A stretch of 64,000 nucleotides of DNA from Aptenodytes patagonicus (taxonomy: Eukaryota > Chordata > Aves > Sphenisciformes > Spheniscidae). A model generated the notes under the pieces. It was not told the DNA's origin. It worked only from the letters and a program-made list of their open reading frames with translations, and did no database searches. Each line of letters begins with the position of its first letter. Position 1 is the first letter of the stretch. Both the position numbers and the translations under genes were made by a program. This document shows positions 49,205 to 61,500 of the stretch, piece by piece. Where the stretch lies: assembly GCF_965638725.1 (NCBI RefSeq), contig NC_134950.1:25634932-25698931 (forward strand). Direction: 5' to 3'.

Positions 49205-49460
49205 ATACTTGCTGTGCTGTCTGCACCACGGGAGGGGACGCACACCAGGAGAGGGTGTGTCGCCCCACCTGGGGTGCCTGCCGGGCACACTGCCACCAGG
49301 GCCAGGAGCATCCAGTGTCAGCCATGGCCCCCGTGCCAGCTCCTGTTCAGCACCTGAGAGAGCGCCTGTGCCTCCCCCACCTAGAACCATGGCCCCCCAG
49401 CCCAGCCACCGCCAGTCACCCAGCCCCACGCCACACTGCCACTGGACTCCTGAACTGCCT
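49205..49460. other. Second GC-rich patch in SDC2 intron 2
   Basis: About 250 bases of C/G-rich sequence (CCCCAC, CACACTGCCACC, GCCCCCCAGCCC strings) in an AT-rich intron, with few CpG. No splice-bounded exon is evident. Confidence 0.45.
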
Positions 49461-52400
49461 TCCAGCCTTGGAGCACAACTTCGGCTTCCCGTTAGGTCAA
49501 GAGCCAAAGCAGATCTGCTCTTGTGTTTCTTGGAGGAGCTCCAGCCCCACCACCATACCTTTCCTCCAAGAACAGTCCCCAGTCACAATGTCAGTCTAGA
49601 CGTAGTTCATCCTGAGCTAACCTTCTCAACTCCAGCTATTGACTGAGAAATACTACATTGCGGGAAGAGAAGAAGGGGAAGGAAAACCTGCATTAGATTC
49701 TGATATATATCGCATAGACTTGTCTACCAGGAGTAACTTAAGAGAAGACACAAGAAATCAGACAGTTTTCCAAAGAACGTGTAGATAAATCTGATTGAGA
49801 TGGTGGCTTTCCTTAACATAAGGGTAGTCATGCTGCTCAGCAGCTACTTCCAGGTACCTGCAAGAACAGGGCTCAGTTAAGATCTTTTATGCCAGAAGAA
49901 AAAGCAACAGTAGTTATAAAAGCTTTTCAAGTTGTATATAGGCTGGAAAACTTATATTTACTCTTTTATTATTATGCGATATACAAACACCCACACTAAA
50001 AAGGGTGATGACAGACTGAGGCATCTCCTCAGAGATGGAGACTGCAAGAAGGAAACAATGGACTAATGAATTCACTACGGACTTTCTGATATTGACACAG
50101 GACAATCAGGAAGCAGGCACGGCCCCTTCAGAAACTGTTGGCCAAAGGATTCGGACTGAACACTTGGGCAGATGAACATCAGTAGCTGAACGTACATGAA
50201 GACTAAAGAGGCTATGAAAGGAAAGGAAAAAAACCAGACCACCATCACCTTTTTTTCTCCTTATAAAAAGCCATCAGCCAATTTCTAGTTTGAAATGTGT
50301 CATGCTTATAGTGACATTTGTCCATGTTAATGCTGCTTGCAGACCTGCAAGGGCATTAATGGTGGTGCTGACAATTCCTGTTTATCTCCATAGGCCTGGT
50401 GGCAGCTAACAATTTTCATACCAAGGAAAGGAGTCAGCATGTTGTCATCTTGGATCTGTTTGCTTGGAGTGGAATTACATAGCAAGAAAACCACTCTTGA
50501 GTGGGAAGGCTCTCCCTGCTAGGAACACTACATCACTGAGTATCAAGGAAAAAGAGACATATTCAACATAATGTGAGGAAAATTGATCATTGGTATGTCT
50601 GCAGGACACTTTCTACTTCATAAAATGGAGACAGCAGTAAGTATAGGATAAGCAGGGCGGAGAGGATGCTAATTTGCTTCCCTCTTGAGATTTTTTTCTT
50701 AAGTGAATAAAACTGGGCTCACAGATTGCTTAGAAGGTTATTTGAACTTAGACTTCTTCCTTTGTTCAAAAGAATTAGATTTTGGTACTGTCACATGAAC
50801 TCTCTGGAGGGGCATCCAGCTAGTCTCAGTCTACAATGAGGCTTTTCCTGCTTTCTTGTAGGAAAGAAAGAGATTGCCAGAGGTAGCATTGAGTGTGTGT
50901 TATGTACTCCATCTTTCACCCAGGGCTCAAGGCTGAGCACAGGAAAAGAGAGAAGAGAAACCCAAGGTGTTACTGTTGGTGAAGTCTAGAGGTACTTTCT
51001 GTCCTTCTGGCTCCGCCTTTACCACTGAGATGGGTTAATAAAATTTGAAGCCAGTTCTTGTATAGTCTTTTCCACTTCAAAAGCAGGGCTGTGTTTTGAA
51101 TCATCCGTATTAGAAAAAGCCAAACTCCACAGAAAGATGAAATAAAACCAAAACAGACCATTCTCCATACCGCTATTTATTGTCAGCCTATCTCCTTTCC
51201 TGAAGCTTACAAAGTCACCAGCGTCTGAAGGCCCAACAGAATGGGATGCTGACTGAAAGGGCAATTTTCTCAGAGATAAGACTTTTCCTTAGACAGTCCT
51301 GGAAACTGGATAAAATCACTGACTTGTTAATTTTTTTTTCAAATGAAATGTTAAATTTCCCCTCAAAGAAGTCTACAGCAAGGATGTCCAATTAAGCCTC
51401 TGATCACATTGGAACGTCAAACTCCCCCTGTGGAGGACTCCCAAAATGCAGGGTGTTACCCAGGTGCCAATGACTGATGGGCGTGGATTTGCCTGGCAGC
51501 ACAATCAGACCTCTGCAGACTTCATTTTAACGTATCTTTGAACCTCCAAAAGAAAGAAAAAACAAAAACCCATCCGAAAAAATCTCAGCTGTGGCTTACA
51601 AGGTAACAAAGACAAGGTGCTACAAGAAGGGCTCACCCTTTAAAAATTCACAAGTATATATAAACACCAAATGACAGATTACAAAAAGCACAATAATAAA
51701 CAAATAAGTAACACACTTGGAAAATAAATGGGATTTCCACAACAGGTCAGCAAATGCTCACAACAATAAGGAAATTTCTCTCCCAGAACTACCATAAAAT
51801 CCTGCACTTAACTTTTAATGGCTGGAGCCTCCCAGCTAGCCTAGAAGACACTCCACAAAGAGGCTTTCTAAGAGACATGATTAATGAGGTTTCACTGACA
51901 GTTTTTTGAAAAATGATGAGCTACCTACATGCCTCTAATGAGTGTTTAAGTCTGAGAACTCAGTATGTTTTCTTTATTCACTATATGGATGTAATTACCT
52001 CAGCGAAAACTGTCATGGTTTTGGCAGTATCTAGACTTCCAAATTTAAAAGAACAACAACAAAAAAGAAGTGGACACAATGTTTACGTCAACCTGAATGC
52101 ATATAAGAGAAAACAAGTTTGCTGCTGCTATGTTTTCTTACAGACTACTAAATTAGCATTATGCTATGGGAAAACTAAGCCTTCTCTAATCCTTATTTCT
52201 AAACTCCAGAGAGATCTACCCAGAAACCAGAGGGACAGAAGACAGAAAATACCACAGTGAAATGATGCAACTAAGGAGTAAGAGAAAATAGCAGAAAGTT
52301 AATATTTAAAACCCAGCCCGCAGGGATGCTCAGTCCTCTCTAAATAGAGAGCCAAGCACTCATGGTACTCACTGAAAGTATCATCTCCAACTTATACAGG

Positions 52401-52478
52401 AAAACTGCACAGCTTTTCCTCAAATAATTGCATTACTTCTTACACTTTTTAAAATCAAATTGTGACATGTTGTCTCAC

Positions 52479-52590
52479 CTGAACCTGACCCAGAAGAATA
52501 ATCATCATCATCAATTGGATAGACGCCTGATGCTTCTTCAACAGAGCTGTTGTCAAGGTATAAATCTTTATCAGAGGTCAAATCTGCTCT
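52479..52590 (-). CDS. SDC2: SDC2 exon 2: N-terminal ectodomain with GAG sites
   Basis: A 112-base exon with acceptor TTTTCCAG|AGAGCA (phase 0) and donor GGTTCAG|GTGAGA (phase 1). It encodes [20 protein letters not shown], then [22 protein letters not shown] is a possible N-glycosylation site. The Ser-Gly dipeptides after the DDDD run, together with the SG in EEASG, are the heparan sulphate attachment sites of syndecan-2. The signal-peptide exon should lie upstream, beyond 64000. With exons 3-5 the reading frame gives 181 residues, leaving about 20 for exon 1, as expected for a protein near 201 residues. Confidence 0.97.
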
Positions 52591-55500
52591 CTGGAAAACA
52601 GATAAGAGGGAATGGTTAAAAAGATAACAGTTCTCCAGCGTAGAAGTCTCTTAATCTTCGCTCCCATTTCCAAAGGTCATGATGGCACACTGAACAGTTC
52701 ATACTTTCAGTTTATGCAACACATTCATCTAAGATGTTGAAGAAATTTGTAAAATTATAGCATAAAAAAAATATCCAAGGCTGCACAATGAAAACTAAGA
52801 AACCACCCAATCTTAGGAAGCAAGCCCCCTTCAAATCACACTTCATCTCATTACAAGCATGAATGAATAAATAGGATTTGCAATATATTCTGCAGAGCTT
52901 CTGTAACAACAAAGAAGCAAATCCCAGGATTGAAGCCCTCTGTCAAGATCTCAAATATACAAATCTATAGGCTGTCACGTGAAGTCTGTCATTTGATCTC
53001 AAATGGGAAGCGACAAGACCACATATCAAAAACCATCTCAGATGTACATCGAGCCAAACCTCACGAAACTCTTTACAAGTTAGAATGAAGAACTGGGACT
53101 ACAGAATACAAATGTTTCCAAGACAGTGCTGTTGATTAAGGATTATGACATTTCCAGCTGGATCAGACAGCACATCTCCAAAATTCTGGTCAGGCACGAT
53201 GCTCCAATTCCTAAATGAACACATCTCTCCTAAAGTTTAGCTGTAGCTTCAACAGGCTAAAAAGTTGGCTTCTTGTGACTTTCACCACATTTTTATGTCT
53301 GCAAGTATTTCCCCACTAAAGAGAGATTCTGCTAAAATGAGCTGGTAATAGAACAAGGTATCAGTCATCCTTTTAGATTGACAATTCAGGCTTTGAAAGA
53401 CTAGAAATTGCCTTCCTCCACAGCAGCTTGTGCTTTCTCAACAGAGCATAAATGTCCTTTATAAGGAGCCATGTATCTCTGATGACTGAGAAGGTACCTG
53501 CCGCTATTACTACTATTACTTTTACCAGCATTTCTGTGAACACACATTTGCCACGACTTGTCGAAAAAAGTATGACAGTTGCAAATGGAGTTTTAAGTCA
53601 AAAAGCAATACTATACCAAATTGAGTCTTTTCTTTATCTCATGTAATTGCCCAAACCTGCTGCTCTGAGTCCCAAGGGTTTCCACCTTACTTTTTACTGC
53701 ACGGCATTGACTGCCCGTTTTATTCTATACAACATTCACTGTAGCTTTCCTAAAGGGGTACCAAACTGTGAAAGGGGTAACTCCTGTATGCAAAGACCCA
53801 CATCTAACTTTCTGAGGTAGATTTTTTCCCAGAGGTCTACAAAATATTGTTGAAGACATTTGTGACTTTTTTTTTTCAGGAGGCTTTTGGCAATGGATTC
53901 CTGTTCCAACCTTCTAAGCTTCTTCACAGCAGAAAGCTGCTCTTCAGTTTGATCTAAAATAAAAAAAAAATATTCTTCACGGAAAGCAGAAAGGCCATCC
54001 TGATTACTAGAGTATTTCAGAGCAAAAGACCCTTGCACTGGGGGTACCTGACACTTCTCTGAACAGCTCTGAACTAAAACAGTGTTACTCTGTTTTTCTT
54101 CTAAAGAAGAAAAGAAAACCAACATGATACTTGGTCAAAGTCTACTCTTGCTACGGTAGCTTTTACCTGTGGGATGTGTGGGGAAAAAAAAAGCCCTGTT
54201 TTTAAGACAGGTTTAGAAGAGGCCTGCTCTCATCTGCTGCTGCTGCTAGTTCACACGGTCTGCCTGGAACTGGCTGCAATCCAAAGCAGAAATTCAAGAC
54301 GATGTGTGGTCACCATCAAATGACTTCAGGCCTTCCTTTGGAGCCATCTTTTAAAGGAATTAAGTGGCTCGGTAGGTGTATAGGTGGTATTGTAATTAAG
54401 ATGCAGCTGAGACTGTTTCCGTATAGGAAAACAACTCCCTGTCACGGGACAAATATCCTGCTGTTGATTAGGCTGCCACAATGGACCAAGCCACTTCACC
54501 CCATTTTACTTTCAGCCACAATCGTGGTACAAAACAGCCCACTCCTCAATATCAGGAAGGAAAAAACAAAACATATTTAAAAGGAAATGCAGGTGGCTGC
54601 CCACGAGCATAGAAAAGGCATACAGTATTCAAAAGGTATCAGAGGTAGTAAATATTACCCAACGCCATGCTGGGAAAAAAATGGGAGACTTACCTGGAGA
54701 AATTTCCTAACAATGGGAATTGTCACTGGCATTTGGCAACAGCTGAGAAACAGCCCGAGTTTGCAAATGTTAGTGAATGAAAATTAGTCTGCATGAGAAC
54801 AGAAGCATCACACATCCGTGCCCAGAATTTTTAGTGTTGAATAAAAATATGAACTTACCAATCAATTTATTCCCTAGGACATTTCCCACTTCTGTCTATA
54901 TTAGAAGCAAACTTAGTAGAATTCAAAAACCAAACAAAAACCCCAAAACAATGCCCCCCTCCAAAACAAACAACCCTTTTTTTTTTTTTTGCTCTTTCCA
55001 GCCTCACAGGAGTCAGAAAAGACAGAAATGATCCCTGACAGTTTTTCTAAAGATTCAGTTTTTGTAAGACAGCTGAGCAGCTAACCCAATCCAGCCCAAG
55101 CTGCAAGCGCCTGGTCAGCCAGGCTCCCCACCATCATATTTGTTCCCTTTCTTTCAATGAATCATGGCTTTTCAGCCGCCAAAAGTTTTCATTTCTAGCT
55201 ATGCTGAGATGTTCTCAAGATTTAAACCAGCTGAAAACAGAGGAACAGAAATGGAAGAAAAGCCTGGGCAGTTTTCAGCAGCAATTTTAGCATCCATTGT
55301 ATTTTATTCTGGGGATGCAAAGGATACAATGTGAAACATTATTTAATACCTAGTATTATGGACGGCACAACTCCATCAGAATGAGAAAACTATTCCCCAC
55401 AGTCTTATAGATCCAGTACAATATTTACTATAGGGAGAAATATATGGTACAGTGAACCCCAAATGCATTCAGATCAGACATCAAGCTCCATCTGAGGAAG

Positions 55501-58500
55501 ATGCTCTGCAGCTTCTCTGGCCAGAGCCCCTTGCTTCAGCTTGCTTCCAGTACGAATGATTTTCCTTTAGTGGAACTTGGGCAGGACACAAGCACCCTCT
55601 CAAACCAAAGGCATAAAGAAGCATACCCTGGCTTAAAAATCCCGGGCATTTGCATCAGACAAATGCACTGCACTGTCCCCAAACAGACTCTCTTTGCAAG
55701 CTGGCTAGTAGACTTGGGGTAGGGGCACCCCCTCTACACCCACAGCTTGCACCGCTTTTCCCAGTTGCTCAGAAGCATGTAGCTGCCTTAGTCCACTTGG
55801 AATGAAAACTGCCTTAAGGTTAAGAATAAAAAGAAAAGCTCAACAATTAACAAAAATGCACAGCTGTTAAAAATAATTCTGTGAAGATTAAGCTTAGAAA
55901 AATGAGAGGTGGTTAATGAAAATAAAAGAATACTTCATGGTGCTTAAGTGAGTATCAAGCACTGAAGCCACGCTTTGCAATTGTATGCTATGTAAAAATA
56001 AATTTGATTTAATACTTGCTCTAGAAATGTTTTCTCACTTGTCAACTGGGAATCCATGGGGGCCTGTGGACTACTTCCAGGGTGTTCACAAAAGATAAGT
56101 TGGAAAAACAAGTCTGTGTCACTAGGCTTGGACAGAGAAAGGTCTGTACTAGCACTTTAATATGCTTAGGAGGAAAAATAAAAAAGTTTGCAAATTCTAA
56201 CTCCATAAGTCTATTTTTAGTTATTATGAAGGCCAAATATTTAAGGGATTATTTCCTATGGCTAACAATTGAAATGAGGGCCCTCATGACACTTTTATGT
56301 AACAGCCTTATTTTCAGATCTATTAAAACGGCAGGAACACCAGGCAAAAATGTCTCTGTTATCAGTACTTTAATCTGGCCCTGAAGCCACAAAAACTGCT
56401 CGTTACCTCTTGACAGAGATTGCATTCTCATCCATCATTGTTATCCCACTTACATTTTTATTCCAAGAATATAATGCTGCAAAATCCTGTGACCTAAATA
56501 CTTCACATGCTACATGCCAACGATCACTGATTCCTGTCTGGTTATTGACTACACTGGCATAAATCTAAATCTCATGGATGTAGTGTAGATTAGCACCCAT
56601 TAAGTACTAGATAAAAGATACTCCATACCACTTATATGTTGAATTTGAAATCTCCAAGTCTTTATTTTACTAAAGCTTACATTTTTAATGATTTGCAATT
56701 TAATAAATTTAGATCATCCAGGATATATTTAATAAAAAAAGCTCTCATTCTGACACTAAATGAGAGAGGAAACAAAGCAAAAAAAACTTTTTCTGACTCA
56801 TCATCTCATGAAAGGCATAAATTATTCATCAAAATTACAATGGCAGAAACTTGAAAACAATCTCCAGACAATAGGAGGGTTGGGAAAGGATGGTGCACTT
56901 CATTTAAAAAAAAAGCACCAAGTGCCCTGCAATAGCCATTCCCTTTTCCAGTGCTGCTGTTACAGTCAGTCCTCCCATTGCATGGGGATGATTTAGGAGT
57001 AAGAAGACATTAAAGACTTTTATGCCACGTGGATGAAGCCAAGAAAGCTGGTGTGAGGAGCAGTGAAGAAGTAATGTCTACCATGGCTATCCTGGCTGTT
57101 TGAAACTCAGACGGAAGAGCGATGAGTAACTGACATATGGAAGGAAACATTTTATTACTTACAGATGCACTCAAATTTCTGTTTTCTGCCTTTTTGGGTA
57201 TATGTATAGGACAGAGAATTTGAGGTTTGCAGCTGGGTTATTAATGGTACATTGCCTCCCTTTTTCCCCAGATGGAAGTCTTTTATATGTAACCCGTTTA
57301 GTATGCATAGAACCAGAGACTAATATTTTAAAAGTGATGTTATATCCCAAATATCTAACCCAGAAGGCTCTTAAAATTTGCAAGCATTACAGCTGTTGAT
57401 TAGGTGGAGATCTTATATGTAAGAAGGAGAAAGAAAACAGATTTTCCTCTTCTATTAACAGACAATGATGTTTTGTTAGTGCTTGTATAAAAGCACGTTC
57501 AGCTGGTGAGTCTGAGTTCACTAAAGTGATGTATTCTTCATATACACTCCATTTTTGGAAAGCTAACTACCTGAATGCATTCATCTAAAGCCCGAGGGCC
57601 GTTGTAGAGACTCCCATTGAAGGCAGGAGAAAAGGCAGTTGTGTGAAGGAGAAGCTGTATTTCCCCCTAGGCTTCCTGCAAAAGGAACTATGATCTGCCA
57701 CCCAAAAGGAGTTAGTCCTAACAGACCTCAGCATTGCCGACCCCGAAGCCAGCAGGCGTCTTGCTGTCATTGATCGCCATTTCTTTGCCTTCCCTCATCA
57801 CACCAGGAAAGCTATTTCACTGGTGACACTGTCCCCTTAAAACCTCATTAACCTTGTCCAGGAATAGAGTCATGATTTTAGACAAAAACACTCTATAAAG
57901 CACTAAACTTGGAAATTGGATTTACACCTCAAAGCACTAGGTTTTCCCAGAGAAACGTGCTAACCAGAAGAGTATCCACCTTCCATTTCCCGTTGTGTTA
58001 CTGGTTCCCAGAGGTGAGCATCTGCTGGCTCTGGCAGTGCCCATTGACCTCCTTCAGCCTGCGCATCCCTACACTGCCCACATGTACCCTGCTACAAACA
58101 CGTAATTTTGAAGTAGGATTTTATGTTACAAGGCATGTTTACCACTAATTGTCTTATTACAGATGCCTTTCTTTACTTTCACTGATATGTCCTACAGCTG
58201 GGCACAGAAGAAAAGGGAAGGAAAGAAGTAGTCCCCACTATTTCCTTTCAAGGTGTTGGTGGCCACTTTTACGGACTCACAGGCCAAACTCTTCCCAGCA
58301 AACCCCACTTCATTGCACTGTGCTAACTGTGGTGGGGCCTTCGGCAGAAGCGGCAGTGGGAGGCACATGGTGGGCGGTTGTGGGACTGAGAAATAAACTG
58401 CTAATAATTAGTGATGTAATTTAAGCATAACAGTCTAAGGAATCCCCATCTTCTTCCTTGGAGAAACCGTACTGCCTGCACAACGGTGATGTTAGTGGAG

Positions 58501-61500
58501 TGGTTACTGGCTGCAGGAAAGCTGCCCTACACCACGGTCTGGGTAACTGTGTTCACAGCAAAAATATTCTTTCCATAACAACAGGCCCCAGACTGAATTT
58601 TGGAAGTTTGAGAACAAGGTTTTCATACAGAAGCCAACATCTGTTTTGCTCATTTCCCCCGAATGATTTTGGCACGGTTATCACCTCCCACTTTTACCTC
58701 GGAACGGCTTAAAACCCTCCAAGCACTCCCCACGGCTGCTGCCTTTCTGTGCCAGTCCTGCCGCTCATCTGCGTGCCCAACGTGAAAAATCAGTCTTGCT
58801 ATGGGAACTGCCTGGACCAAATCTGCGAAAGCCACCGCCTCCCCTACCGCTGGCTTTGGCCAATTAAATAACAAGCCTTGATTGCCATGACTCATTCTGG
58901 AGGGCTCATTTCCAAAGGTATGTTTAAAAATACCTTAGAAGACATTTGCTGCCCTTCTTCAGGTAAGGGTGGAAGAGGAAATCGGCTTTGAACAGGTGCC
59001 CCTACTAGCGTTGTAAGTTGGGTGTTTGCCCATGGGGACAGCACCGGTACCAGCAGCAGCGCAGCAGGCTGAGACCCTGTCTGGTGCAGCACAGAGCCGC
59101 TACCGCGGCTGGAGCGCATGCCAGAAAGATTATTCACGCTCCTTGTACCTCATGTAGAAGAACTTCCCGATGCTGCACAAAACTATAGCTTTAGGCCTCC
59201 AATCTCTCACGACAGATAAAGAAAGGGTTTGACTGCTTGTGGCTGCTGAGGAAAGGCGGAGAGCCCAAAATAAACACAAGCACTGCAAACTGCTTCTACT
59301 ACTGCTAGCATTCAACAATAGAGGAGTCTACCAAAAGAGCTGATTTACAGAGATTGCCTCATGTCAGAGCCAAGAGTCAAAATATGCTGGCTTTTAAGAT
59401 GCGCACAGTCTGTTACGCCAGACTAATTACCAAAACAGAGGCATATTTGACAGGGACGGCATTAATAAAACAACTCTTGCCGGTGTCAGGCATTTCAGCA
59501 GTCTATGTCATGGCTCGCAGTAAAGAAAATACACCACATCCATGGTGCTCACAGGGAAATGCTTCAAGGCAAAGAGCCCCCCGGGGTAAGCAGACACCAA
59601 CAAGCCACCACCATGTCAGCTACTGTTCACTTAGGGCCACGCACCAAAGAAATTACTGTGCTGCAGTTGATAGATTTAAGTTCACACACTTCACGAAGTC
59701 ATAGAAACTTGTGTGCCTGTTTTCTGAGAGTCATCTGTGCCTTTAGAAATATTCCCTAATGTGTAATTACATGCCGTATGGTACGTTATGTGATAACAGA
59801 ACTTAAAATGATAACAGGAGAACTTGTTCGAGCTTATTTGAAAATGTTTTTCTTCCCATTATAAAGGCTCACAGATCTGTGTAGTGGGTCTTTGGTCTGC
59901 TTACAGTTTTGGAGCTGAGGCTTGTCCTGCATTGAGGAGAAAGATAAACGTCCTCTGAAGTTCTCGCCTGATTGAGGTAAATTCCAATAGAATAAGCTTC
60001 TATCTTTCCACTTCTTTTCACAGAGTCTGATTTCCAGTTGTGCATCATTTATGTACTAGATGCACACAGAGACCAAACTTCAGTCTATTAACCTAATCCC
60101 TTGTCCAGAAACTGCGTTGCCCAGGGTGGGACAGAGGTTGCTGTATGAAGATGCAGGAGGGAGGCAAGCAAGCACGGCAGCAAGACCAGGCAGAGCTTTC
60201 TATCCTTATGCACAAGTACCAATGGCACTATTTGTGATGAAGGACAGATCAAACCACTTGCTCCATGCTCTCCAGCTACAACAGATATTTAGTAAATGAA
60301 CAAAAAGAGATCCTCATCAGCTACCCAACAGTCCTCCTAAGCTATCCGACTAGGCTCAAGCCCACACGAAGTAGTATTAAAGGACTGCTAGCTCAGCAAG
60401 ATCATAGTTGGGTCTGCCCCTACAAAAGACGCCTTCATCATCTACCCTGCAGAAGATACCTACATCTTCATTCAGTTATGAAGAATTTTCTGGAACAACA
60501 AACCTTTACCTCTGTGGATCTCTGCCACCGCTATACCCCAGTGAAGAGCAGTTCTTCACCTGGGCAGAGACTCCTCAGAAGAAGTCCCACAGCCTCATCT
60601 CACAAGTCAGCAAGTAAAAGCTACCTGGATCACAGGATATGAAACCGCAGCATTTTATTTTCTTTATCCAGCAATGAAAGCTTCCTGCGGTTCTACAGCA
60701 ATTCATGCTGAAAGCCCATGCTCAAGAGGGGACCAGCCCTGTTGGTCCTTCCCCAGACCTACAGCTGGGGAGCTGCACGGTCAGATCACCTCCACGCAGG
60801 CTACAGTTTAGGACCAAGGGACCTTCCTAACCCAATGCCCACATAAACTTACTCCGACTCAAAAATTATTACTTAGGAATGATAGAGGGGCAGGGCAAAT
60901 CTGATATGCCAACCCAAGCAAACAGCGCTACTGTGCTGTTTACGTGAACCCCCTGATTTGATATTATATCACATTCCCTGACTCCGCACCAACAGGTCTT
61001 TCCTTGTATGTGAAACCTAGAACTGAACACTGCAGTTTAGTTGTCTCCTTCACTTTGAAAACCTCAAGACTGCTTAACAGTCAGGGTTCAGTACACAGCA
61101 ATTCTTGTTTCCTACGTAAAAGCAGAAGTTTAATACCAAAGTTTCTCTGGGAATCCCAAAATTAAAAGATTCAAAGCCCTTTCAGCTTTCATGCCAAGCC
61201 ATCAATTGGTGCAAAGAACAGTTTATTCTTCAACTCTGCCTTTAATGTAGGCATGATACAACAGGGAAACTATTTTAGAAGGGCTACAGCTGAATCAGCT
61301 TCTGAAGCGCTACTCCAGACTGAAATATTAAAAGGCAATGTGCAGGTGAAACAGCATCAGAAGCCAGCAGCCAGCTATGTGCATCACAGATTGATTTATC
61401 TCAATTAGCATAGCAATTTTCTGCACGTTTTCCAAAAAGCACCCATCGGTTTCACCAAAAATAGGATCAAAACCACCATGCAAATTGTTGTCACAGCTCA

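Larger units (their letters stand above)
45423..52478 (-). other. SDC2: SDC2 intron 2
   Basis: GT/AG intron of about 7.1 kb, phase 1. It holds a TG microsatellite, two GC-rich patches and an unassigned coding-like relic, listed separately. The remainder shows no gene. Confidence 0.85.
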
